A model generated the notes under the pieces. It did no database searches, had not been told where the DNA came from, and saw nothing but the letters and a program-made list of their open reading frames with translations. A DNA stretch of 5,909 nt. Origin: Acidobacteriota bacterium. GTDB lineage: Bacteria; Acidobacteriota; Terriglobia; UBA7540. Made by a program: the position numbers and the translations under genes. Location of the stretch: assembly GCA_003224665.1 (NCBI GenBank), contig QHZM01000246.1, positions 1-5,909 of the forward strand, in the 5' to 3' direction. Of this stretch, positions 1 through 5,909 are shown in pieces (positions within the stretch are counted from its first letter, which is position 1; each line of letters starts with the position of its first letter).

Positions 1-893
1 CGGCGGGTCGTCCTTTGTTCCCAGAACGTATCGATGATCAGCACGAGCAGCAGTGTGATCGCGACGGAGCGGAACAGCGGCATCAACGCCATGCCAATCG
101 CCGCTGCCAGCCCAACTGAGTGAAGCATTCTGCGGCCCGCGCTCAACTTAGGACCAAGGGCCGCACGAAGGAAGAGGAGGAAGAAAATGCTGACAGCACC
201 GACCAGCGCGAGGGTGTCATTGGTCTCAAACGGCCCGTTTGGTCGGGGGATACTTCCCCCAAAGAAAATCACAGAACTTTCATCTGGAAGCAAATCCTGT
301 CTTGTAACGATTTCGGCGGCTGCTATCGCTGCGCAGATGATCGAGGAGATGCACACGGTCGTGTGCAGTGTGGGGAGCCGACGGCGAACATCGAACCGCG
401 CAATGACGCACCAGCCGAGCAAGATCGGTAGCAGGAAACCGTCGAACAGAAACCTTGCAGCGTTCAGACCATTCGCCGATTTTCCGAGGGTGACGCCCGC
501 AACCACAATGAAGGCCAACCCAGCGAGCCCGGCCCGGCGTAGCGTCTTCGGCACTGCGATGAATGTACTGGGCTTGACGAGAAATAGTCCCATGAACGCG
601 ACGAGGATGACCACCCGGTCCAGCGTCACGATCGAGTGTTCCCGGGGAAACGATAGGACGGTGTAGCCGAACGGAAAAGCCCCGGCCCACCACAGCAGTA
701 TTCCGTCGAATCTGCCGCGAAACACGTTACCGACCGATCCGACAAACCCCAGGGCCGTGCACCCGATAACAGCCAGCAAGCCTGCCTTGGGTACCAGGAT
801 GAAGCCGGCAACCGCAGTCGCGCCCACAAGGACGAGGACAGCTTCCAACAAGCGAGTCCGCTGCTCCGCCGGTAGGGATATCCCACTGAGCAT
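1..893 (-). CDS. O-antigen ligase/polymerase-like polytopic membrane protein (C-terminus cut off by window edge)
   Basis: This is an open frame of 297 codons from an ATG at 893 that runs without a stop to the left edge. The translation is strongly hydrophobic. About nine or ten membrane segments can be drawn, roughly at residues 15-34, 36-55, 64-82, 91-107, 121-136, 150-166, 178-195, 227-245 and 257-288 (the last probably two segments). Basic residues sit in the short loops. A loop at residues 217-226 reads RPNGPFETND and is followed by a hydrophobic helix. This resembles the R-x-x-G-P/A-F-x-x-N motif of the Wzy/WaaL (O-antigen ligase, Wzy_C) superfamily. Such proteins sit in the inner membrane and polymerise lipid-linked repeat units or transfer glycan to an acceptor; the sequence cannot say which. 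An in-frame stop at 918-920 limits the start. No clear Shine-Dalgarno precedes the ATG. The gene follows the fused oxidoreductase gene by 80 bases on the same strand. A generic polytopic polysaccharide protein is the main alternative. Confidence 0.8.
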   Translation of the reverse strand, partial: MLSGISLPAEQRTRLLEAVLVLVGATAVAGFILVPKAGLLAVIGCTALGFVGSVGNVFRGRFDGILLWWAGAFPFGYTVLSFPREHSIVTLDRVVILVAFMGLFLVKPSTFIAVPKTLRRAGLAGLAFIVVAGVTLGKSANGLNAARFLFDGFLLPILLGWCVIARFDVRRRLPTLHTTVCISSIICAAIAAAEIVTRQDLLPDESSVIFFGGSIPRPNGPFETNDTLALVGAVSIFFLLFLRAALGPKLSAGRRMLHSVGLAAAIGMALMPLFRSVAITLLLVLIIDTFWEQRTTR

Positions 894-973
894 AGAAATG
901 AAAATTGTGCCGTCAGCCTAAACGAAGCTCGAACGGATCGAGTAGGAAGGAACAGATACCCGCGAAGTTCTAG

Positions 974-3199
974 TCAGGCGCAGGCACAGTCTCCGGTGTC
1001 GGCAGAGTGTCGCTGCACCGCATCGGGCATTTCGGGCAGCGGCGCGGCGGGCGCGGCCTGCACCAGCCGGAAGACCTCTCCAGCGGCGAGCGCATGCTGA
1101 ACCAGAAAAGTCGCCCCGGTAACTTCTACCAGCTCGTCAAATGAGATGGGCGATGATCTACCGGCGCGCAGCGCTTCGATTGTCAATTGGAGCTCCCGGC
1201 GGTGGCCTTTGTCTTGCACGCTCTTGAACTTCCGGACCTTTCCATTTCGTGCCAGTTCGAGTGTGCGGAAATCGTGCAACCGCGCGATCGCGCCCTGGCA
1301 GAACACTTCGAAAAATTCCTTTGGAATGCTGCGATCACCGTTAGCCAGGTAAAGCAGATTAGCAACAGATCCGTCGGCGAACTTCAGAGTGACCGCGATG
1401 TTATCCGAGGTGTACTGCGCGCCGTCTGGCAGGCCTGCCGCAGCCACGCTGTGAATAGGAGAACCGATCACGAAGCGCGCCCAATCCACGAAATGGCAGA
1501 ACTCGCCCACGATACGGCCGCCCTGGGCGTGAACCCAGTGGTCACGCGGGATGTAGCCGGCATTAACGCGCGCGTGGACCAGCATGGGCTCACGACGCTC
1601 GGCGAAGAACTGGCGGATTTTCTCGGTGAACGGTGCAAACCGGCGGTTGAAGCCCACCATCACGAACGGCGCGCGGCCAGCCTGTAACTGCGCAGCATAC
1701 ACCTCTTGTATTTGAGCCAATTGTTCGCGATCGATCGCCAGCGGCTTTTCGACGAACACGGGCTTGCCGGAGTGCAGTGCCCGGACCGCGAGGCTCGCGT
1801 GCGTGTCATGGCGCGTCAAGATGAATACGGTATCGACATTGGGGTCATTCAGCAGTTCGGAGGGTTGTTCCGCGGTCTGAAACCTGAAGGCGCGTTGCGC
1901 CGAAGCAGCGCCCGCGCCCGAGATGGTACCCACGCATTGCAGACGCACGCCCTTGATGGACTGCAGGTTTGGAAAGATTACGCTCGACGCGAAACTGCCG
2001 GCACCGATGCAGCCGACTCTCACTTCATCGCCGATGCGGGGCCGCGCTGCTGCCACAGCCGACACGGTCCTCTGCGACACTGCGGACGCGCCGTTGTACT
2101 CCAGAATCGCCGTGTACAGGCCATTCTTCAGGTCGGAGTAGGCTTTCGCGCCCTCGTCGATAGCGTAATGATGCTGGAGGAGCGGGGTGACGTCTATCCG
2201 CCCTGTCGCCAGCAGGTCAAGGAAGGATTCCATGTTGCGCCGCTCGGTCCAGCGGACATATCCGATGGGGTAATCGAACCCGCCTTCCTCATACTGTGGG
2301 TCGTACCTTCCCGGCCCGTAAGAGCGCGAGAGAGTTAGCGACAACTCCTTCATATACATGTTGCTGCGCGACACTCCCATGCCCACGGCGCCCACCACGA
2401 TTATGCGACCGCGATCGCGCAGAATTTTGGCCGCCATTTCAGCCGGCTCAACCGAGTCGGTCGCAGCGGTCAGGATGGCGGCATCGACACCGTACCTGGA
2501 GAACTCCTTGATGCTTGACACCAGCGCCGGGTCATTGGCAGCGACCGCGAGATGTGCGCCGAACTCCACCGCTCGCTCGACGCGCTGGGGCGAAAGATCG
2601 ATCGCCACTACGCGGCATCCGGCGGCGCGAGCGATCTGGATCGTCAACACTCCTACGAGCCCGGCACCGATCACTGCGACAGTTTCGCCAATCCCGACGT
2701 CGGCCTGCCGAAAGCCCTGCAGCGCGATGGCACCGATCGTAGTCAAAGACGCCGCAGCCGTGGACACCTGCGAGGGGATGTGTACCGCGAGATTGCGCGG
2801 AACAAAGTTGATCTCGGCATGGTTGGCGTAGCTGCCACCGCCGCAAGCGACGCGATCACCCGCGCGGAACTCGTGCACGCCGTCCCCCACCGAAATTACT
2901 TCGCCTGCGCAGCTATATCCGAGAGTCGCCAGTGTATCCAGCTTTGCGTGCACCTTCTCGTACGCGGCTCTTACTCCGTTCTGGCGCGCGTACTCGATAA
3001 CCTGTTTGACAAGATCGGGACGTGCTCTCGCCTTGGCGAGGAGCGATTTCGAACTCAACTCGAGGGTGGCGCGCTCAGTGCCGGCGCTGATTGCCGAATA
3101 TTGGGTGCGCACCAGGAGGCCGCCAGGGCGCAGCTCCGGCGCAGGAACATCGTAGGTGGACACCTCCCCTGATTTCCTATCCGTCAAGAGCGCTAGCAT
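974..3199 (-). CDS. Bi-domain oxidoreductase: zinc-less MDR dehydrogenase fused to Gfo/Idh/MocA oxidoreductase
   Basis: The 741-residue product joins two NAD(P)-binding enzymes. Residues 1 to about 370 form a medium-chain dehydrogenase: a GroES-like N-terminal half, then a Rossmann fold with IGAGLVG (G178, G180, G183) and an acidic residue after strand 2 (D201), which favours NAD(H). The usual catalytic zinc ligands are absent: AGTE (39-42) stands where CGTD is expected, GYS (94-96) stands for GHE, and there is no structural four-Cys lobe. This recalls the BchC-like zinc-free MDR group. Residues about 390 to 712 form a Gfo/Idh/MocA unit: IGAGSFA (398-404), EKP (484-486), GFNRRF (516-521) and a GGRIVGE..HFVD segment (560-572) whose H569 and D572 fit the usual catalytic region. 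A Pro/Ala-rich linker tail (715-741) ends CACA. Fused proteins of this layout are known from exopolysaccharide clusters, but their substrate is not established to my knowledge. It is probably a cytoplasmic enzyme acting on a sugar or sugar nucleotide. The start is supported by AGAGGA just upstream. Confidence 0.9.
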   Translation of the reverse strand: MLALLTDRKSGEVSTYDVPAPELRPGGLLVRTQYSAISAGTERATLELSSKSLLAKARARPDLVKQVIEYARQNGVRAAYEKVHAKLDTLATLGYSCAGEVISVGDGVHEFRAGDRVACGGGSYANHAEINFVPRNLAVHIPSQVSTAAASLTTIGAIALQGFRQADVGIGETVAVIGAGLVGVLTIQIARAAGCRVVAIDLSPQRVERAVEFGAHLAVAANDPALVSSIKEFSRYGVDAAILTAATDSVEPAEMAAKILRDRGRIIVVGAVGMGVSRSNMYMKELSLTLSRSYGPGRYDPQYEEGGFDYPIGYVRWTERRNMESFLDLLATGRIDVTPLLQHHYAIDEGAKAYSDLKNGLYTAILEYNGASAVSQRTVSAVAAARPRIGDEVRVGCIGAGSFASSVIFPNLQSIKGVRLQCVGTISGAGAASAQRAFRFQTAEQPSELLNDPNVDTVFILTRHDTHASLAVRALHSGKPVFVEKPLAIDREQLAQIQEVYAAQLQAGRAPFVMVGFNRRFAPFTEKIRQFFAERREPMLVHARVNAGYIPRDHWVHAQGGRIVGEFCHFVDWARFVIGSPIHSVAAAGLPDGAQYTSDNIAVTLKFADGSVANLLYLANGDRSIPKEFFEVFCQGAIARLHDFRTLELARNGKVRKFKSVQDKGHRRELQLTIEALRAGRSSPISFDELVEVTGATFLVQHALAAGEVFRLVQAAPAAPLPEMPDAVQRHSADTGDCACA

Positions 3200-3203
3200 G
3201 AGT

Positions 3204-3209
3204 TCCTCT
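3204..3209 (-). promoter_or_regulatory. Shine-Dalgarno of the bi-domain oxidoreductase gene
   Basis: AGAGGA on the minus strand lies four bases upstream of the ATG at 3199. It supports that start; the spacing is slightly short but workable. Confidence 0.6.
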
Positions 3210-3222
3210 AGTTCGCGTACGG

Positions 3223-3251
3223 GATATAAGAATTCGCGGCGTCCGGTTCAA
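3223..3251 (-). promoter_or_regulatory. Candidate sigma-70-type promoter before the bi-domain oxidoreductase gene
   Basis: On the minus strand, TTGAAC (3251-3246) is separated by 17 bases from TATATC (3228-3223). Each box matches four of six consensus bases. Transcription would start near 3216, giving a leader of about 17 bases that contains the Shine-Dalgarno. This would let the oxidoreductase and the downstream membrane protein be expressed separately from the export gene. It is based on sequence match only, and such matches arise by chance. Confidence 0.35.
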
Positions 3252-3291
3252 GATTTGGTCTTGGCGACCAGCTGCTGGAGTAACGCCCACC

Positions 3292-4272
3292 TCACGGTAT
3301 GCGCCAGATCGCCACGCCGGTGGCCATTTGCAGGATCGCCTCAGCTCCACGCTTGGCAGCACCCTTCCCCGCGCTACTGGGGACGAAGACGATATCGTCT
3401 GGTTGTAGTTGCAGATCAGGAGCCTTCGCGGTCAGAATCTTCTTAAGCGAGAGTGGGACATCTTTCGGACCCTCTGGGGTATTGCGGATGAGCCTGGCCG
3501 CACTCAGGCCCGCGTTCGGGTTGGTACCCTGAGCGAGGGCGATGGCCTTCAGCACGGTAATATCGTTGCCATTTTCCATGACGAAACCGCCGGGCTGGCG
3601 GACGTCGCCGACGACGTAAACGACCCCCGCCTTGCTCACGACGATTGTGTCGCCGGGCTTGACGGGGACATTATTCTCCATAGACTCTGGCGCACCGGTC
3701 AAGAGTGGTGCCCGAACCGAACGTTGTGGATCATTGCGGCGCGTAATTAGCACGTACCGGCCAGCTTTAGGCGTAGTGCCGCCGGCGGCGGATATGGCGT
3801 CGTACAGCCTCCGCGAGCCGAGCAACGGATAAATGCCGGGCTTCTGTACCTCGCCCAGCACCGAGATCCCTTGCGTCGCGTACTCCTTCTCGAAAACCGT
3901 AACGTGCGGGTTATTGAAAAGGCCCTTTTGACTAAGCTTGCGTTCGATCAGCGTTTCAGCTTGTTCGACTGAGAGTCCGCTCACGGCTGCTGCGCCGAGC
4001 ATAGGCAAGGAAATCTCGCCGCTGGAATTAACGCGCACATCGGTTTTGAAATCAGGCACTCCGTACAAGCTGACCTCGAGTAGATCGCCTGCACCAATCA
4101 GCAGGTCCTGCGGGGAGCCGGTGCTGCGCGCCGCGACAGGCGTGGTCAGAGGTCCAGATGCCGGCGCCCCTGCGCGAACTTCTGGTGAACCGACGCGATC
4201 CTGGGCGAAGCCATCGGCCGATAGCAGAGCAAAGAACGCAAGCGAGGCGAGAGAAATGGATTTAGACTTCAT
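3292..4272 (-). CDS. Wza-like polysaccharide export protein with two SLBB domains
   Basis: The 326-residue product is a periplasmic/outer-membrane polysaccharide export protein, expected to form the exit channel for the glycan. It begins with a signal peptide: Lys at 2 and 4, a hydrophobic core to about 18, and likely cleavage after GFA at residue 23. Residues about 55-130 match the Poly_export domain, opening with LIGAGDLLEVSLYG and continuing with GEISLPMLG and NPHVTVF. Two SLBB-type repeats follow, one at about 136-185 with GEVQKPGIYPL and one at about 217-298 with GDVRQPGGF and PDDIVFVPSS. A C-terminal helix (303-325) ends ATGVAIWRIP and could insert in the outer membrane as in Wza. The protein contains no cysteine, so unlike Escherichia coli Wza it cannot be a lipoprotein. 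The open frame extends four codons further up to an ATG at 4284, but GGAGG at 4278-4282 lies inside that extension and points to the ATG at 4272. The dehydrogenase gene lies 207 bases upstream. Confidence 0.93.
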   Translation of the reverse strand: MKSKSISLASLAFFALLSADGFAQDRVGSPEVRAGAPASGPLTTPVAARSTGSPQDLLIGAGDLLEVSLYGVPDFKTDVRVNSSGEISLPMLGAAAVSGLSVEQAETLIERKLSQKGLFNNPHVTVFEKEYATQGISVLGEVQKPGIYPLLGSRRLYDAISAAGGTTPKAGRYVLITRRNDPQRSVRAPLLTGAPESMENNVPVKPGDTIVVSKAGVVYVVGDVRQPGGFVMENGNDITVLKAIALAQGTNPNAGLSAARLIRNTPEGPKDVPLSLKKILTAKAPDLQLQPDDIVFVPSSAGKGAAKRGAEAILQMATGVAIWRIP

Positions 4273-4277
4273 AACAA

Positions 4278-4282
4278 CCTCC
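4278..4282 (-). promoter_or_regulatory. Shine-Dalgarno that fixes the start of the export gene
   Basis: GGAGG on the minus strand is followed by five bases and the ATG at 4272. It overlaps the alternative in-frame ATG at 4284, which has no such site at a usable distance, so the inner ATG is preferred. Confidence 0.8.
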
Positions 4283-4314
4283 ATGGGTCAGGACACCAGC
4301 GGAAGCTGCAGCGC

Positions 4315-4443
4315 CTAAGAATTTCGGTCCGCGTGTTCCGTTAAATGCTCCTCGGGTGCAGGCTCCGGAGCGGCGGGCTCGGGCGCCGCCGGCGGGAGCG
4401 CGCGGGAGTATTGCTCAAAATCCTCGACTATACGCGCCAGCGT
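4315..4443 (-). other. Orphan open stretch encoding an Ala/Pro/Glu-rich tail; possible gene remnant
   Basis: On the minus strand between the dehydrogenase and export genes, 42 sense codons run from just after a TGA (4444-4446) to a TAG (4315-4317). They contain no ATG, GTG or TTG. The peptide has a normal-looking part (RIVEDFEQYSRAL) followed by PPAAPEPAAPEPAPEE and a polar end. The Pro, Ala and Glu repeat uses different synonymous codons (CCG, CCC, CCT; GCG, GCC, GCT, GCA), which is more typical of protein selection than of a copied DNA repeat. It happens to be in the same frame as the dehydrogenase, but two TGA codons intervene and that enzyme is already full length. It may be the 3' end of a gene whose 5' part was lost, or chance in GC-rich spacer. 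I do not recognise it. Confidence 0.3.
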
Positions 4444-4479
4444 TCACAACGCACACTCCCATACCATGGAAAGGGGTGA

Positions 4480-5853
4480 TCAGCAGCGGACGATTTTCGA
4501 CGAATCGATACCGCGCGTGGCATTCCGAGTGTCCACAACGAGTTGTGCTTCGCGCACAATGGCTGGGTACTCGTAATCGGAATGATCCGTGATGATTGCT
4601 ACGCAATCGTACTCGCCGATGTTGTCCAACGGAACGCGTTCCATCTGCAGGTCGTAATGACGTCCTTTGAGCAGCACCGGGAAATACGGGTCGTTGTAGC
4701 TGACAATAGCGCCCTGTTGCCTCAGCAGGTCGATAATGGTAAGCGCCGGGGACTCGCGTAGATCATCGACATCCTTCTTGTAAGACACTCCAAGGATCAG
4801 TACACGCGAGCCGTTCAGTGGCTTGCGGGTACGGTTCAGCGCTTCCGAAATTGTACTTACAACGTGGTACGGCATGGAAACGTTAATCTCACCCGCGAGT
4901 TCGATGAAGCGAGTTTGGAAATCCCACTGCTTCGCCTTCCATGAGAGGTAGAACGGATCCACTGGTATGCAGTGCCCACCCAGGCCGGGGCCGGGATAGA
5001 ACGGCTGAAAGCCAAAGGGCTTCGTCGAGGCAGCGTCGATGACCTCCCATACGTCAATTCCCATGCGCAGGCACAACAGCTTCAGTTCGTTCACCAACGC
5101 GATATTCACGCACCGATAAATGTTTTCAAGCAGCTTGGTCATTTCCGCAATCGCGGGCGTGGAGACCGGTACGATGCGCTGGAAAATGGCTTGATATAGC
5201 GTGGCGGCAAGCTCGGTCGCTCTGTTGTTCAGTCCGCCGACAATTTTGGGGATATCGCGCCGCGCGATGGTGTTATTGCCGGGATCTTCGCGCTCGGGCG
5301 AGAACGCAACATAAAAGCTTTCGCGCTCGACTCCGTTACCGTCACGCTGGGCGCGCAACCCGCGCGCATTCTTCTCCAGAATAGGCACCAAGACTTCCTC
5401 GGTGGTTCCGGGATACGAGGTGCTTTCCAGCACGATCAGCTGCCCTGCCTGCAAGTGGGGAGTAATCGCTTCTGCTGTATTCATAACGAAACTGAGGTCA
5501 GGCTCGCGTTGTTCGTTTAGCGGGGTTGGGACGCAGATGATTACGGCATCCATGCGCGCGATATCAGAGAATTCCACCGTAGCTGAGAACTGCTTCATGC
5601 GCGCGAGTTGAACTTCGCTAGACGGCAGGCGATAGATGTAGGACTCACCTCTGGAAAGCTTCTCCACTTTTTGGGCGTCAACGTCGAAGCCGGTGACAGG
5701 AAAATCCGCGTCGGTGAAGAGTAGAGCCAGCGGCAAGCCGACATAGCCGAGCCCGATGATCCCGACGTTCGCGGTACGGTTCGCAAACTTCGAATCAAGC
5801 GAGCTAAGTTTGTCCGCGGGCAGGGAAATGGCAGTCTGGGTACTTACGCTCAT
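4480..5853 (-). CDS. Nucleotide-sugar dehydrogenase, WbpA/TviB type (UDP-N-acetylhexosamine 6-dehydrogenase)
   Basis: The 457-residue cytoplasmic enzyme oxidises C6 of a UDP-sugar twice with NAD+, giving the uronate. The N-terminal Rossmann domain shows GIIGLGYVGLP (31-41; G34, G36, G39). ESTSYPGTT (143-151) follows, and then SPEREDPGN (185-193), a form seen in WbpA/TviB-type UDP-GlcNAc/GalNAc dehydrogenases and unlike the PEFLREG form of UDP-glucose dehydrogenase. KLLENIYRCVNIALVNE (240-256) carries the conserved Lys240 and Asn244. GPGLGGHCIPVDP (288-300) holds the catalytic Cys295. The C-terminal domain has GVSYKKDVDDLRESPA (355-370) and ends with DTRNATRG. All key residues are present and the length is normal, with about 15 extra residues before the Rossmann fold. 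An in-frame TTG at 5862 is possible, but GGAGG at 5864-5868 sits only one base from it and ten from the ATG at 5853, which I chose. It probably supplies an acidic amino sugar for the encoded polysaccharide. UDP-GlcNAc versus UDP-GalNAc is not decidable here. Confidence 0.95.
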   Translation of the reverse strand: MSVSTQTAISLPADKLSSLDSKFANRTANVGIIGLGYVGLPLALLFTDADFPVTGFDVDAQKVEKLSRGESYIYRLPSSEVQLARMKQFSATVEFSDIARMDAVIICVPTPLNEQREPDLSFVMNTAEAITPHLQAGQLIVLESTSYPGTTEEVLVPILEKNARGLRAQRDGNGVERESFYVAFSPEREDPGNNTIARRDIPKIVGGLNNRATELAATLYQAIFQRIVPVSTPAIAEMTKLLENIYRCVNIALVNELKLLCLRMGIDVWEVIDAASTKPFGFQPFYPGPGLGGHCIPVDPFYLSWKAKQWDFQTRFIELAGEINVSMPYHVVSTISEALNRTRKPLNGSRVLILGVSYKKDVDDLRESPALTIIDLLRQQGAIVSYNDPYFPVLLKGRHYDLQMERVPLDNIGEYDCVAIITDHSDYEYPAIVREAQLVVDTRNATRGIDSSKIVRC

Positions 5854-5863
5854 AGGTTCCAAA

Positions 5864-5868
5864 CCTCC
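5864..5868 (-). promoter_or_regulatory. Shine-Dalgarno of the nucleotide-sugar dehydrogenase gene
   Basis: GGAGG on the minus strand lies ten bases upstream of the ATG at 5853. The spacing is on the long side, but it excludes the TTG at 5862, which is only one base away. I see no convincing promoter in the 40 bases between this site and the right window edge. Confidence 0.65.
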
Positions 5869-5909
5869 GGATAATGAAAATGGCGTTTGTTAAGAATGTG
5901 GCTATTTCT

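Noticed and set aside
187..666. Plus-strand open frame of about 159 codons and minus-strand frames of 137 and 86 codons in the left region
   Set aside because: The minus-strand frame from 893 gives a coherent polytopic membrane protein; the others are out-of-frame readings rich in Arg, Ser and Pro.
928..942. Small inverted repeat CTCGA-5-TCGAG after the oxidoreductase gene
   Set aside because: The stem is five base pairs with no clean T-tract; too weak to call a terminator.
1282..1293. Palindrome GCGCGATCGCGC and similar GCGATCGC sites (also near 2411)
   Set aside because: They are inside coding sequence, explained by Ala-Ile-Ala or similar codons, and there are too few to form a repeat family.
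1706..3172. Long plus-strand open frames (about 210 and 206 codons) opposite the fused oxidoreductase gene
   Set aside because: They lie antisense to a clearly conserved enzyme, their translations are Arg/His-rich with no recognisable motif, and such shadows are common in GC-rich DNA.
4282..4284. Alternative ATG start of the export protein four codons upstream
   Set aside because: The GGAGG used for initiation lies inside those four codons, and the signal peptide begins naturally at the inner ATG.
4358..4400. GC-rich short palindromes (GCTCCGGAGC, CCGCCGGCGG) between the dehydrogenase and export genes
   Set aside because: They have no loop and no T-tract, so not a terminator; they follow from the Pro/Ala/Glu codon composition described above.
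4440..4452. Small hairpin GCGTT-CAC-AACGC after the dehydrogenase gene
   Set aside because: A five-base-pair stem without a following T-run is expected by chance.
5860..5862. TTG start for the nucleotide-sugar dehydrogenase
   Set aside because: It lies only one base after GGAGG, too close for initiation; ATG at 5853 is three codons further on.

Overview
The window reads as part of a surface- or exopolysaccharide gene cluster. Four genes lie on the minus strand, head to tail, with gaps of roughly 80 to 210 bases. No plus-strand gene is convincing. I see no tRNA, rRNA, CRISPR array, insertion sequence or integration site. The DNA is GC-rich with GC-ending codons. The style of the export protein (no lipobox, two SLBB repeats, C-terminal helix ending in an ATGVAIWRIP-like motif) and the fused two-domain oxidoreductase recall Acidobacteria or a similar soil Gram-negative lineage. 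That taxonomic guess is from memory of protein families and is not proven here.

In transcription order (right to left): (1) a full-length nucleotide-sugar dehydrogenase of the WbpA/TviB type (UDP-HexNAc to UDP-HexNAc-uronate) starts near the right edge; (2) a 207-base spacer holds an unexplained open stretch encoding an Ala/Pro/Glu-rich peptide tail without a start codon; (3) a periplasmic/outer-membrane Wza-like polysaccharide export protein follows; (4) a 92-base spacer carries a reasonable promoter and a Shine-Dalgarno; (5) a 741-residue fusion of a zinc-less medium-chain dehydrogenase (MDR) and a Gfo/Idh/MocA oxidoreductase follows; (6) an O-antigen ligase/polymerase-like polytopic membrane protein runs off the left edge with its C-terminus missing.

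Together the genes suggest precursor synthesis (acidic amino sugar nucleotide), precursor or glycan modification (two-domain oxidoreductase), polymerisation or ligation (membrane protein) and export (SLBB protein). Glycosyltransferases, flippase and co-polymerase/tyrosine kinase are not in the window and presumably lie outside it. Two starts were set inside longer open frames because strong GGAGG sites point to the inner ATG. The least explained items are the orphan Ala/Pro/Glu-rich stretch and the role of the fused oxidoreductase. The rest is a fairly ordinary polysaccharide locus.
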